NCBI RefSeq assembly: GCF_025698545.1
Contig: NC_068571.1
Coordinates: 50,253,733-50,317,732 of the forward strand
Direction: 5' to 3'
From: Gossypium raimondii
Taxonomy: Eukaryota > Streptophyta > Magnoliopsida > Malvales > Malvaceae
DNA: 64,000 nucleotides
In this document: positions 11,314 through 23,285 of the stretch, one piece after another
Position numbering within the stretch: the stretch's first letter is position 1
Layout: each line of letters opens with the position of its first letter
Notes under the pieces: model-generated
Told to the model about the DNA's origin: nothing
Seen by the model: the letters and a program-made list of their open reading frames with translations, nothing else
Database searches by the model: none
Made by a program: the position numbers and the translations under genes

Positions 11314-11787
11314 TCAACAGGGGTCAACCATGGATCCAGAAGGAAACATAATAAAGTGAGGATCCCAGGCATAGGCGAAACTAACTGAAGCGAAACCGTT
11401 CAAAGCATTGCCGTTGATAACGAGGCAATTGTTGCCTTGTTTCTGAAAAATATTAGGATCCACAGTTTCTCGAGATTGGAATCGCAAGAAAGCGTTAGTT
11501 TATGTTGAGCGCATTTGCAGTTGTTGATAATTGTCACTTTCCATTCAGCCATACCTTGTACCTGTACTCCTGTTCTCACTGTACCAACAATGATGTCGTT
11601 CAAGGAGCAAACACAAAACCCTGCATTTATATTACCAAAAAAAAAACACCCTCGAGACCAACTAGTCTGAAACAATCTTGATCGCTACATGAACAAAATC
11701 TTGGTAACTATACTAGACAAGGTAGCTTACCTTGGCCGACAAGACCCAGAACAAGAATTGCTACAAGACCCTACTGGAAGAAGCCAT
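11314..11787 (-). pseudogene. TPD1-like small secreted protein, two frameshifts
   Basis: Resembles plant TAPETUM DETERMINANT1-like secreted Cys-rich proteins (peptide ligands in TPD1-EMS1 signalling; other members poorly known). Exon 1, 11787-11731, starts MASSSRVL and then hits TAG at once. Restoring one G at about 11763 would continue a hydrophobic signal peptide. The donor (AAG/gtaagc) and acceptor (aatgcag/GG at 11620) are intact. Exon 2 reads WKVTIINNCKCAQHKLTLSC, then shifts frame at about 11477, where about 4 nt seem missing. It resumes as VDPNIFQKQGNNCLVINGNA and finishes SGSMVDPC with stop at 11314. The family Cys pattern is retained. Two independent lesions argue for a pseudogene, although sequencing error cannot be excluded. 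Confidence 0.8.
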
Positions 11788-13129
11788 TGTTTTGATTAAG
11801 GTTTGTGATGTTGGTAAGGGTACATCTGTGTCGACTAATATAATTTTGGAGCAAACCATGGCTTTAAATTTCCCTTGGCGATGCATCTTCTATTTAATGT
11901 TTTTTTTTTCTTTTCTAACAATTGGACCAATTGTTCAAACTTTTTTAAGATGGGAAGATTTTGCGAATCTTCAATCTGTAAAGATAAGTGGACCAGTATT
12001 AAGAGCAGAATTTGCACATTGAAAGCCATTTAATTTGAGATTTTGTGGCATCTTTAATATATATACATATATTTGTCATTATGTTCTAAATTAATATAAA
12101 AATTAGAAGGTGCTTTGTATAGTGAGAGACACAACAAATTAGTAAATTTGGGCGTTATTGAGAGACTGTGAAAAGGAAAATCAAATTAGTCATGAAGAAG
12201 ACGACTGTGGTGAATGTGCTGCATGTAAATTTATATAGTGGGAGTACAGGTGAGTGTTTGATCAAATTGAGTGAAATTTTTTTAAGTTAGTTGAGTTAAT
12301 GAGTTTTATTTTATCATTCTATCTCATATTTAATTTTTTTTCAATCTAAGTTAAGTGAAATAAAATTTGAGTCTGTATATGCCCTCAAGATCATTATATA
12401 AGAATTTTAAAATATATATATATTCTTCACAAGTTTTCTTAAAATAAATTTTTATAATTTTTAATTTTTATGAAATTTTATAATTTTTTATAATGTACTC
12501 ATTTCAAATTGATGACAAAATAAAATATTTACACCAATATGTAATTTGAATTGTAAATTCAATTTAACTCAAACTCGAAAAACCGAATTACTTATTCAAA
12601 TTGACTAAAAAAATTGAATAATCCGATTCAATTAACTCAAAATTTAAAAAACATATTGATTTTTTTGATTAGGGAGAAAAGTTACACTTGCAAATAATGA
12701 GAGAAATTGGCAAAGATAGTGAAAGGAAAGGTTACGTGATCATAACATTTGCAAAGAGTGCACTATTTGTTCAATGGGATGATGGAACTCGTGTTATAAC
12801 GAAAGGCTAAGAAGCGGACTGCTTAATAGATGGATAATGTCTATAACAATAAATTTTCAACTCTTCTTTGTTTATGACATCAAAGCATCACAACAATGAA
12901 TAGATGTTATAACAAGTTAAATCCCATGATAAGTTCTGAAAATCTGCAACTATCAAGTAAAACACCACTTAACCTTTGAGATGCCCCCAGGAATTCAAAA
13001 GGTATCATCCCTTCTTTCTGCAATCAAAAGATGAATATCAGGGTAGAAGACCAATCCAGCTCGACATTTGAACCTCCCCTTGATTTTGCCAAACCATTAT
13101 CTCGGAGTTCCTGCTCCTCAGTTAAACAC
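11788..13129. other. Intergenic with a degenerate AT-rich repeat
   Basis: Promoter side of the TPD1-like pseudogene, then AT-rich DNA. 12245-12680 has gttcaaattgag / ctcaaactcgaaaa style motifs at both ends and resembles an old palindromic MITE, but boundaries are unclear. 12840-13129 is the 3' flank of the EMC7 gene. No coding region is supported. Confidence 0.4.
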
Positions 13130-15367
13130 TTAATTCCTCCCACCTCCTGGTAACAAACTAGCTAAGGAGGGAACTCCTTGGTTTCTCATTTCTTCTTGTG
13201 CTCGTCTCATTTCTTCAGGATCTGTTGCAACAGACAGCAGATTGATGAAATTAGCAAAAACGAAATTCCTAGCCATCCTTTATATATATCATCTCATATG
13301 TGGAGAGGGGCAAGAGCATGTAGAAGCACATGAAAGAGAAAGTTGTATCTGTAAAACTAAGGATAAAAAGTTGCCAAAATTGTAGAATTAGAAAAGAATA
13401 AATTGTTAAAAATGTAATGTTTGGGAAAAATGAATAGCAGCTCAAATATTATACATACGATTAAAAGAATAGGTAACATAGAAGATTTTATCCTGATCAA
13501 GAAAGAACAATTGCAAGCAAGTAATCAAATAGCGTATTTTCCACAAAAATCAACTCTTTAAAATCTACTGCAAGTCGGAACTTCAAGAAAACTACCAAGT
13601 TATGAACTAATAGTAGAGTACTTTACCCATGTTTTCCACTAATTTGGGCATTAAAAACACCACCACCAGCATAAATCCCACCATGAGACCCATTGGGCTT
13701 TTCACAACCGACATTATGGAGAAGGGTTCCCTAATCTGCAATAAAGTAGGATAAACATGAAGCAAAAGAAAGATAATAACTGAAAACAAAAGGAAACATA
13801 AACACAAATAGAATAATGTTCCTTAACCTCGTAATATTGTTCATCTCTCAACGGCTCTAAAACCAATTCACTGAGACCCCTCCTGTTCTCTGTCAATGCA
13901 GCCTGTACCTTGCCTGGGTTTCTAGCACTAACATCAACTCTAACCTAAGCAAGTTCGAAAGTCATTATCGTTAATTACAAAAAGTCAAATTCATTTAATG
14001 ACTACAAGTCAAGAGACTCAGGCAAGAAATAAAAATCTTACAGGAGAAAAGAAATAGCCAATAGCAGCCACTTCAATCAAATGAGTCCCTGCTGGTATGT
14101 TCTGACTGTAGGCAATTTATATTAAGGAATTATAATACTCCAGTGTGAGGTTTACTACCACCAATTTTATAATGTATCACATTATTTACTAACAGAAAAA
14201 CAGTCTACAAAGAACAAAAGAAAAGAATAAATAGCTAAAATATTTGGATTTTCCACCAGAGCTATGCATAAGAATTGCCAACAACTTCTTGGCCTAAATG
14301 GCCGGAGGTTTGTGAAGAATGAAAGCTTCGGGTTCAAACCTTAGCAACCCTACCCTCAATTTTTTTTAACAATTGATAAATAGTAGGATACAATGAAAAA
14401 TATCCATCAGGTCTCAGATAAGTAACAATTTGGCCACCATTGAGTATAACTTTGACATTTGACGTTTTTCCAGGCAAAGCAAACCCTTTTGTACCCAGAC
14501 CTGCCAAATAAAGTGATCAATCATCTACATCAAATTAAATAAAAGATAAAATAACACAAAAGAACATGAACCAAGGTTAATTTCTCAAATGTATATTCTG
14601 CACTGATGTTTAAAGATTCTATTGGATGAATTCATGTTTTCCCAAAACCTATAATGGGATTGTGTAATGATTTAAAGATCTTGCTTGTCAAAAGTCTTAC
14701 ACAAGTAGCCCTAATCAAAATTCAAAAAACAAATTCACAGATATCTAATCATTTATACGAAGACTGCTTTGGTTAATAAACCACCGTTTATTTACACAAT
14801 GGAAATCAGCATAAAGACCAATAGTATATACTTCAATTTTAAAACTGAGATAAAAACTGTCACATAAAAACACTAAATTAGAATGTAGCTAAGATCCAAA
14901 ACAACCGAAATCACTAGATAACAGTATAATTTGCAAAATACCAGTATAATCTAATCAAATACAAAAACTAAAAAAAGAGGGGAGGGGGGAATTACCTTGG
15001 GGGATCTTCACTCGACCATTGATGGTGTACCCATCCCCAGACCTGACAAAACAGGTAAATAAACAAGTTGAAAACCTAATAAAAGATCCAAATACGATAG
15101 AGCAATTAATTAAGAAACGAAACAAATTTACTTGACGTTAGGTTGAGATGAACCAGGTGACTACCGTGATAAAGTCAATAACTGAATTTCTAAATTAAAA
15201 CAAAAAATCTAAACTTCAAAAGAATTCAATGGCGGTGAGGTTTTTTTTTTTCAAAGCGATCTAAAAAGAAAATTAGAGAGTATGAAAGAGAAGGGAGTTA
15301 ACCCTGATGAAATCGTGAGTGCAGTTGGGAGAAGCGCGAGCAAAAGTAACCGTGCGATGGGTGCCAT
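13130..15367 (-). CDS. EMC7: ER membrane protein complex subunit 7 homologue
   Basis: EMC7 is a subunit of the ER membrane complex, an insertase for tail-anchored and multipass proteins. Seven GT-AG exons: 15367-15303, 15042-14996, 14500-14392, 14105-14042, 13944-13828, 13735-13627 and 13221-13130, phases consistent, 200 residues, close to the Arabidopsis homologue. Residues 1-22 form a signal peptide (MAPIARLLLLALLPTALTIS). SGDGYTINGRVKIP opens the lumenal beta-sandwich (carboxypeptidase-regulatory-like fold), running through RPDGYFSFQNIPAGTHLIEV to about residue 130. One transmembrane helix lies at about 149-165 (GLMVGFMLVVVFLMPKL). The cytosolic tail has DPEEMRRAQEEMRNQGVPS and ends GGGRN. 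The reading frame is undamaged. Intron 3 holds a SINE-like insertion. Confidence 0.95.
14278..14372 (+). mobile_element. SINE-like sequence in EMC7 intron 3
   Basis: Contains ttggcctaaatggccggagg, similar to a pol III box A region, and gggttcaaaccttagc with a canonical box B (GGTTCAAACC) about 40 bp downstream. It ends in a T-run (caattttttttaac), as in T-tailed Au-type SINEs. No clear target duplication found. It could also be a tRNA-derived relic. Confidence 0.4.
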
Positions 15368-15701
15368 AGCAGCCGAGATTTGAGAGCTTCCACAATTGAT
15401 GAAAACTAGAAAGAGTACAGAGTTCTTGGTTTTCCCAGCCTTTTAGAATTTGTTGAATTTTTATTTGTATGCTTCTCACTTGAATCTGGGCCTCTCATCA
15501 ACGTTCAGTGGGCCTTGAATTGGGCTTATTTGGTTACGGGCTGTCTTATTTTCTGTTAATAAAGCTCAGCGTTTTAGTGTTTAAGTTTTAACGGTGAGTT
15601 TTGGGTAGAGAACAATACGGTGCGTTTTGATGAGTGGGGATGGGTAATAGTCGTTAAGTGAAATGGAGCGTTTCACGAGTACAACTATTGACATAATAGA
15701 T
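15368..15701. other. EMC7 promoter side
   Basis: Upstream DNA of the - strand EMC7 gene, up to the start of the pararetrovirus copy. No other feature seen. Confidence 0.4.
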
Positions 15702-16070
15702 AATAGGCAGCTGAGTAGAAAGAGAAACGAATTAAAAAACAAGGCATCCATATGCAAACAAATTACAAAGTGGAACTATTATCAGATCAATAAATGATGG
15801 AAGTAACTATTAATGAAGATAAGTTACCATTAAAGCAATTCAATGACGTGAAAGAAACAATTAATTCAACTATACAATATGAAAAAAACCATGTTCATGA
15901 TAAATACAAGATTCTTATCAACAAACTGTGCGGGATTCAAAAAAGAATTAAATAGAGTTTTGTAATTGTATTATAAATAGAGGAGGAAAGAGCCTAAAGA
16001 AGGCATCGATTGTAATATTAGCTTTCTTTACTTTTCATAGATAGATAATAAAAAGTTTTCCTTTACTCTT
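15702..16070 (+). repeat. Left terminal repeat of pararetrovirus (promoter/R region)
   Basis: Matches 24691-25031 with indels. Both copies start at aataggcagc and end at cctttactctt. It contains TATAAATA at 15972-15979 followed by gaggaggaaagagcc, and AATAAA at 16047-16052. Promoter followed about 75 bp later by a poly(A) signal is the layout that makes terminally redundant pregenomic RNA. A TGACG motif at 15844-15848 resembles as-1 enhancer cores. Confidence 0.75.
15972..15979 (+). promoter_or_regulatory. TATA box of pararetroviral promoter, left copy
   Basis: TATAAATA followed by a purine-rich stretch; the same motif is at 24940-24947 in the right repeat. Start of transcription expected about 30 bp downstream. 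Confidence 0.65.
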
Positions 16071-16200
16071 GTAGAACTCTTAAAGATTTCCGCAACAATC
16101 CCTTGTGACCTTAAAATGTTGCTCAAGGAGGAATATATTTAGATTTAACTAATATTCCTATATCAGACTATGAAAAAACATAGATGATTGGGCACAATCT

Positions 16201-16750
16201 ATGACTATTGTTGTAAACAATAACAATACGTGGTCAAAGGAAAAAATTTTAAATTATTTTGTTGGAACATTTCAAGGAGATGTTCTACAATTTCTCGGAC
16301 GATGGGAAGAATCTGAGAAAGGAAAAAAACAAAAAGGGCAGTTAATCAACCAAATAGGAACTCTCAACGATATTTTAAAAGGATTAAATTTTATTCTAAA
16401 AATAGAATTTTGTGGTTGTTTTTGACAAAAAGATCAAGATAATATATCTAGTTATATTCATCAAAAATTAAATTATGCGATATTAGATATCTAGAAGAAT
16501 TTTCTAAAAATTTCTTCATGAATATCAAAACTAAAAATGAAAATATAGAATTTTGTAAAAATCAATATTTTCATAAATTACCACCACCATGGGATGAGAT
16601 ATATATAAAAATATGTCTCTTATCTAGATAAACATAGTAAAATAGCTGGAGTACCACCAGAAAATATAGACTCTATAGGAAATATGATAAATTTTGCAAA
16701 AGAGAGAATAACTCTACATTGTTTGCAAAGTAAAGTTGCTAAATAAGTTA
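16201..16750 (+). pseudogene. Pararetrovirus capsid-like region, N-terminal part
   Basis: The first open stretch (16201-16425, 74 codons) begins after an AT-rich leader and contains WSKEKILNYFVGTFQGDVLQ, similar in style to caulimovirid capsid proteins. Further frames with stops follow to 16750, where a giant LTR is inserted. The coding sense resumes at 19981 with a basic tract and a zinc finger, as expected for the capsid C-terminus. The assignment rests on position and the downstream zinc finger more than on direct similarity. Confidence 0.5.
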
Positions 16751-19700
16751 TGTAACAGCCCAATTTTCAGTAGTGTCAGAACAATGATTTGAGATCACTA
16801 AATTCGATGAAAAAGTTAGAAATATTTTTGAATCAGTGAATTTTGTGATTTAAAAGAAATTATTAGGTAAATTGGGTCAAAAACGAGGTATCGAGACCTC
16901 GATATCATAAACTGAGCCGTAAATATTTTTATAAATATTTACAGAGTGTCAATAGGATAATAGTAAAGTTTCGTTAAGAAATTTTAACGTTTCGATAGTT
17001 AATTATGAAAAAGATTAAATTGCAATAGGGATAAAAGTTTAATTATAGATTAAAGAAAAGTTAAAAGGATCAAATAGGCAATTATGCCTTTTTCCAAAGT
17101 TGAGGCGGCATAAGTATAAAAATATGAGATTTTTATGTGTTAAAAATATTATTATATTATAGTAATGATTATGTTTTTATATTATATTATTATTAATATA
17201 TTATATTATATTATATATATATATATATATATATCAAAAGAAAGAATAGAAATGAGAAAGAAAGAAACAGAGAGCAAAACGAAACAGAGAAGGAGAAAGA
17301 AGAAAAGAAAGAGAGCGACGGTTCAGGGGTTTCAAAACTTCTAAATTCAATTGGTAAGTCAATTTAGTCCCTTTTTCTTATGGTTTTGATATTTTTGGAA
17401 TCCTAGAACAAAATACTACTTGATTTAAGTTGAAATTTTGGAAGTTAGTAAATTTTAGATGTTGTTCATGTTGAATTAATTGATGAATTAGAGGTTAAAA
17501 TGATTGAATTTTAAGTTAGAAGTTAGTAGAAGGTTGATTTGTAAAATAAAACATAAGTTTTGAATTAATAGGGACTAAATTGAGAGAATTTCGAAATTAG
17601 GGATTTATGATGAAAATGAAGAATTAAAATGAGTATATAGTGAGAATTAAGAGAGAATATGGAGTTAAATTAGGAAAAATAAAATTAGTATTGATAAGGG
17701 ATTAAATTAGAGTTTATGTAAAGTTTAGGTATAAATGGAAATATTTTAATGGAATTGTGTATTAATAATTTTAATTGTTTAATTACGTAGCTAATGTCGT
17801 GCAAGAGTCATTGTCCGAGAAATGAAAGGAGAAGGTGGACAAGGATTGACTCGAGAGAAATTTCGTTAGTATTACTATAATTCAAATTTAATTATTAATT
17901 GTTAAAATTTAAATTAATATACATGATAAGCAAATTGAGGTAAGAATCATGATTGAATTAAATGAAAATACGTATTGGTATTGAAATTATAAATAGCAAT
18001 TGTTGAATTTTGAATAATATGTTTAGTAAATAAAAATAAGGTGAATATTGATATTGAATTGTATGTGAATTGAATGGAAATTACTAGTGATATGATTTGA
18101 ATTAAAAGAATTAATGCGATATTGAATTGTATGTTGATTGAAAAGTAATTAGTGATTTGAATTTCATTAAATAAATAAATAAATAAAATATAAAATATGA
18201 ATTGAATAAAAGTGAATTAAAATATGAAAAAGTGTGAATACATGAATCGAAGTATGATTACATGTGAATGTCGGGAATATCTATTGGTAGATTAGAAAGT
18301 GGAAAGTAAATTTGAATTGAAATGTGATTATTGAATAGAAATTGAAATGGTTTGAATTGAATTATTGAATTGAACTGGAATATTGAAATTGGTGATTGAT
18401 ATAGATTTTATTAGAATTGAAATTGAGAATGTGGAGATTGATATGTGAAACTGATACTGAACTGAATTATGGAATACTTAATATTGTTATGTGTACTGCA
18501 TTGAACTGTGAAAATACTGAAGCAATGAATTACTGCAATACTGTGAAACTGATTGGAATAATGAATTTATAATTGATACTGAACTAATATGGAAATTTTA
18601 CTGGAAAGTAAATTAAATACCCTATTAACTAGTCGGGCTAGTCGGATATAGTTGGCATGCCATAGGATATGGAAGAGTACGGGTTATTGCCGGCCATCGA
18701 TCGAGCACTTATGCGCCGACTCATCATTATCATATCGATTCGATACTTTGTGTGTCGAATATTGTTATTATATCTTATCTTTATCGCCATCTAATTATGT
18801 TCTTGATCGGTACTATGTATCGTATTAGGCACTATGTGCCGTATTGGTGTGATTGGTTGGAACTGTATCCGTCAAAGTCCGAGTCAAGTTAATAGGGTAA
18901 ATGAATAATTTTGATAATATAAATTTTATTGCATGATCTTGAATATGAATTGAAATAACACATTAAATTGAGGTATTGAAATGAAATGTATGAACAATGG
19001 GTTCAAGAAATAGATAATGATATAGTTCATGAAATAGTTTTGGTAATATGAGATGATGTAAAATATAAGCAAAGAGAAGCAAACTGAAATAGCCATTGTT
19101 GAGAAATGAGAAATGAAAAATAAAAATAAAATGATTTGAAATAGTGAAATAATATGTGAATTTAATTGAATACAAGTTATTGAAATTTATTTATGGATTT
19201 AATGTATAAATTGAGTGTTAGAAGATTATAAGTGTAAATTGATTATAAATGAACGAATCGAACTAAAAATAGTTGTTATTATTATTGTTGTTGAAACAAG
19301 TTGATTTAATATATTAAATGTTTATTAAAAGATTAAAAGTATAAATTGAATATAAATAGAAATGATAATGAATGAGTTGATAAATTGATTGGATTTGTAT
19401 GAACTGGAATGAGTTATTAGAATGAGATGTGGAAAAATCTAATAAATTTTTTTATAGTGAAATAAGTTCTGAATACACTTAAATATAAGACTGAAATATT
19501 GCTTATTGTTATTAATGATCAAGTTGATTTAAAGTATGGGATAATTAATGAATAATTGTAGACATAAATTAAATGTATATAATTTATCCATTAATGTTAT
19601 TAATTTGAATTATGGTAATACCACTGAGTATTCCCATACTCAGCGTACGGTTGTTTCCGTGCGCAGGTTAGTAGGAAGCCAGTGCTCGGTCCAGCATCCA

Positions 19701-19980
19701 GAGTAATCCCGACCTCAGAGAAATTTTGGTGATGTACTTTTGTTTTGATAATGTGGCATGTACCTAAGTGATATATAGGTTAAGTATAAGAGTTTTGTGA
19801 TTGTGGTTTTAGAACGATGTTTAAATTGGTTATAAGTATGAAATGGAACTAATATGACATATTTGATTAAAGTATGCTATGTCTGTTATTTATTTGTGAA
19901 TTAGTTATAAGTTATCCGATATGTCCGGTAATACTCTATAACCCTGTTCCGGTGACGGTTTAGGGTTAGGGGGTGTTACA
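16751..19980 (+). mobile_element. Giant solo LTR inserted in the pararetrovirus
   Basis: The 3230-bp block starts TGTAACAGCCCAATTT and ends GGTTAGGGGGTGTTACA, flanked by a perfect 5-bp duplication AGTTA (16746-16750 and 19981-19985). Viral sequence is interrupted exactly here. Same family by ends as 5277-8536 but a diverged subfamily: a (TA)n run at 17205-17234, an AT-rich body, and a hairpin-unit array at 18632-18850. No internal domain, hence a solo LTR. Confidence 0.9.
18632..18850 (+). repeat. Hairpin-unit array in solo LTR, second sequence type
   Basis: Successive short inverted repeats around a TAT or TTT loop: TCGATAC..GTGTGTCGA (18738-18759), CGGTAC-TAT-GTATCG (about 18808-18823), GGCAC-TAT-GTGCC (18829-18841), with a further motif at 18701-18720. 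Sequence differs from the arrays at 6825-7047 and 63167-63410, but the position in the LTR and the hairpin form are alike. Confidence 0.55.
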
Positions 19981-20300
19981 AGTTAAGCATAATTTAAGTA
20001 CTAAATATTGTACAAAAATCCTAGAAAACGAATGGGAATTTGGATGTAGACAAATACGTCCTAAGACTTATAAAAAATATAAAAAGAAAAACAGAAGGTA
20101 TAAACTAGTTAAATGGAAACCAGAAAATAAAAGATATCTTGGTAAAAGAAAAAATTTGTTAGAAGAAAAACTTCTAAAAGTCTAAAAACAAATTTGTAAA
20201 TGTTTTATATGTGATGAATAATGTCACATAGCACCAAATTGTCCTAATAAAGGAAAAAGTGCAAAGAAAATGATAAAAACACTTGAATAACAAGAATTAG
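19981..20300 (+). pseudogene. Pararetrovirus capsid C-terminus with CCHC zinc finger
   Basis: An open stretch from 19986 to 20185 ends in a strongly basic tract (KKYKKKNRRYK) and a lysine-rich helix. Just past a stop it continues with CFICDE-stop-CHIAPNC (20196-20240), a CX2CX4HX4C zinc knuckle with one stop codon inside. A basic tract plus CCHC knuckle is the usual RNA-binding C-terminus of caulimovirid capsid proteins. The fragment is the downstream half of the region split by the solo LTR. Confidence 0.65.
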
Positions 20301-20539
20301 AAATATGTTATGAAGAGGAAGTAAATCTTGAAGAGATATTATATGAATTAATATCGAAACAAAATCGATCTGAGATGAAGAATATATATTTATGTTTAAT
20401 ATAGGAAGTAGTTCTAATAATCAATTAGAAGAAATTCCTAGTAGCGAACAACAAGATATAAAATTAGGAAATTTAATTGGAGAAGAAAAGACTTTTCGAT
20501 GAAATGATAGAAAATAAATAAAATCATATTTCTAAAGAA

Positions 20540-21150
20540 GAAATATATAAAATATCTAAATTCAAAATATGGAGTCAAAGACATATAGAGAAAATAAGTG
20601 GAAATACGCGGTAGCAAATGATACTAGAGGTGGATTAATATAAATCCCATTATTTACTAAAGATAAAATTAAGAGGATTAAAAGAAATACCCTCAAGTTA
20701 GATATATACATTTAGGAATAATAATGATAACTATTAGAGTTTTATTTAGAAAAGGTCATGATATACTTATAGTAGCGTTACATTAGATAAAAGATTTGAA
20801 AATCTAATAAAAAGTACTTATTTGATGAATTCAATCAAATTTACATCTTGATGTAATAGGATTTAAAGTTAAATCAAATTAATTTATATCCATTACAGAC
20901 CCTCTAATAGAAAAATGTTTATGTTTAAGAATTGGACAAAAATTTAAAATCAATGATTTAGCGGAAGATCTAGCAATAAGTTGGACTTCTATTAATGAAT
21001 ATATAAATACTACGAAGTATAAATAAAAGAGATTAATAATAAAATTATTGAGCTCTTTAAACCTAATAAATTTACTATAGAAATACAATTACAATTATTA
21101 CATCTAAGAGATCTATCAATACCAAAAGACTGGATGATAGAGAAAATAAG
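20540..21150 (+). pseudogene. Pararetrovirus movement-protein-like region
   Basis: Several frames, broken by stops, carry residues reminiscent of 30K-type caulimovirid movement proteins: SQRHIEKISGN at about 20575, a YIHLGIIMITIRVLF-like stretch at about 20705-20750, and PLIEKCLCLRIGQKF near 20900-20945. The protein would enlarge plasmodesmata for cell-to-cell spread. It sits after the capsid zinc finger and before the protease. The reading needs frame changes, so the call is tentative. Confidence 0.5.
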
Positions 21151-21429
21151 TAGTGTGTACTTCTAAACCTGTAAGTACTATAGAATACATGTCGTCTGTA
21201 ATAAATTATATTTTAAAATGTTGCTATAATAAATACAAATGAGAATTTAATTTTACCTCGAATACTCAAATAGAGGAAGAAGAGGATAATGTAAGTTCAA
21301 GTTCTACACCAATAGGAATGAAAACAGTTCATATACATATTTTTCCTACAGAACCAAGTAGAAATTCTAGAAACACTAGAATGGAAGAAATACAAACTTC
21401 AACAAATGAAAGTTGGAACAAATGATGTA

Positions 21430-21830
21430 ATTACATTTTCAAATTTCCAATCTCGAAATATTATACATACATTGAAATTACATTTCAATTTAGAGAATAT
21501 AAAACATATTATTTACATGTTTTACTAGATACAGAGCTACAACTAGTAGTTGCGAAAAAATACCATTCTCAGAGAAAATGGGAACCTATGAAATATCACA
21601 TAAATGCAATAGGAATAGATGATAATGAAACTATAATTCAATATAAGGCTAGAAATATACCTATATACATAAATAATGTAAGATTTGTGATACCAAAATA
21701 TTATATTTTCCTGCAATGCTTGAAGATATATTATTAGGAAATAATTTTATATACCAACACTTACCATTTTCTCTTGATAAAAATTTAATTATGTTATCTG
21801 AGAAAAATCTTCTATAGAGATACCATTAGT
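21430..21830 (+). pseudogene. Pararetrovirus aspartic protease remnant
   Basis: A frame near 21505-21560 reads YYLHVLLDTELQLVVAKKY, matching the caulimovirid protease active-site region, but the catalytic D-T-G is D-T-E here. A later segment (EDILLGNNFIY, about 21725) corresponds to the conserved ILGNNF-type motif. Stops and frameshifts are present. It lies just upstream of the reverse transcriptase, as in all Caulimoviridae. Confidence 0.65.
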
Positions 21831-22099
21831 AGAAAATCATAAATTTGTGTGTGATAAAATTTTACACCATAAAGAAAAGAACAGATTAAACAACTAGAAA
21901 CAAATCATTGGTTGTTTAAAATTTTAGAGTATAATTTTAGTGAAGAACCATTAAAATTATGGCAAAATAGCCCTAGGTATTGTGATATTAAATTGGAAAA
22001 TTCCAATAAAATTATTAGAGTCAAATCAATGATCTATACTAAACAAGATATAGATGATTCGATATATAAATTAAGGAATTAATAGAAAAATATTAATAG

Positions 22100-22800
22100 A
22101 AAAACTAATAGTTCACATTTTAGTTCGCTTTTATGGTCGAAACCATGCTGGAATAAAAAGAGGAAAAGCTAGAATGATTATCAATTATAAAAGATTAAAT
22201 CAAAATATTATTTTTGATGGGTATTTTATTCCAAGAAAGGATGTTTTAATTAATCAAACTAAACAAGCAAAATATTTTAGTAAATTTGATTGTAAATTGG
22301 GATTTTGGCAAATCATGCTAACCGAAGAATCTAAACCTTTAACAACTTTTAGTGCTCCTAATGGACATTATCAATGGAAAGTAATGTCATTTGGATTATG
22401 TAATGCACCTCAAATCTTCCAAAGATGGATTGATTCTATATTTAATAAATATAAAAATTTCAGTATAGTCTATATAGATGATATTTTGATATTTTCAAAC
22501 ACATTAGAAAAACATAGAAAACATTTAAATGTTATTTCTCAATAATTCATAAAACATGGAATCATATTAAGCCCTAAAAAATGGAGCTAGAAAAACAAAA
22601 ATAGAATTAATTTTAGGATTAAAATTATCGCAAATGATATTAAATTACAAGATCATATTATAGTAAAAATAAAAGAATTTCCTGAAAATATTGAAAATAA
22701 AAAATAACTTCAACAATTTTTAGGAATAATAAATTATGAAAGAAACTTCTTTCCTAACTTATCTGAAAAAATAGGTAAGTTATATGAAAAATTAAAAAGG
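22100..22800 (+). pseudogene. Pararetrovirus reverse transcriptase remnant
   Basis: The best-preserved viral part: an open 123-codon stretch (22174-22545) with SKFDCKLGFWQIML, FGLCNAPQIFQRW and the polymerase motif YIDDILIFS, the catalytic Asp pair being intact. FSKFDCKxGFWQ is characteristic of caulimovirid rather than gypsy enzymes. The frame breaks after 22545 and thumb/connection-like sequence continues with indels (FLGIINYERNFFPNL near 22720). The enzyme would copy pregenomic RNA into DNA; this copy cannot. Confidence 0.85.
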
Positions 22801-22849
22801 ATAAACCTTTTATTTGGTCTAAAAAGATTAAGAGATTATACAAAAATTA

Positions 22850-23285
22850 AAAACTGAAATAAATCATAGTCCAAAAGTTTATTTACCTAAACAAGATGAT
22901 AAATTAATTTTAAAAAAGACGCCTCACAAAATTATTGGGGATGTATTTTAAAAGCTAAAATAAAAATAATGAAGAACTAATATGTGGATGTAGTTTAAGA
23001 AAATTTAAACCAAATGAAATTATTTATGTTATATATGAAAAGAATTATTAGCAATAAAAAGGGAATAAAAATTTTCTTATATATTTAGCACTGGAAAATT
23101 TATAATAAAAGCGATAATCAAGCACTTAAACAATTTATTACTAACAAAAGTTTGGAAACTATACCTAGAAGAATTAGATGGTACAATGAATTATGTATTT
23201 TTAATTTTGAAGTTATATATATAAAAGGTACTAATAATATAATTGTTGATTATCTTAATAGGTCTTATGGATAGAGGTAAAAAAT
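22850..23285 (+). pseudogene. Pararetrovirus RNase H remnant
   Basis: A frame near 22915-22950 reads KKDASQNYWGCILKAK, the first conserved Asp block of RNase H. Further on SDNQALKQF and IPRRIRWYNELCIFNFEV (23110-23215) match the DN and wrap-up motifs used by caulimovirid RNase H. Multiple stops. It follows the reverse transcriptase directly. Confidence 0.7.

Noticed and set aside
11732..12022. 96-codon + strand frame
   Set aside because: It overlaps, in antisense, exon 1 of the TPD1-like pseudogene, whose splice sites and homology are stronger.
15702..16070. Terminal repeats of the viral copy as retrotransposon LTRs
   Set aside because: Ends are not TG..CA, no primer site or integrase found, and the RT is caulimovirid-like.
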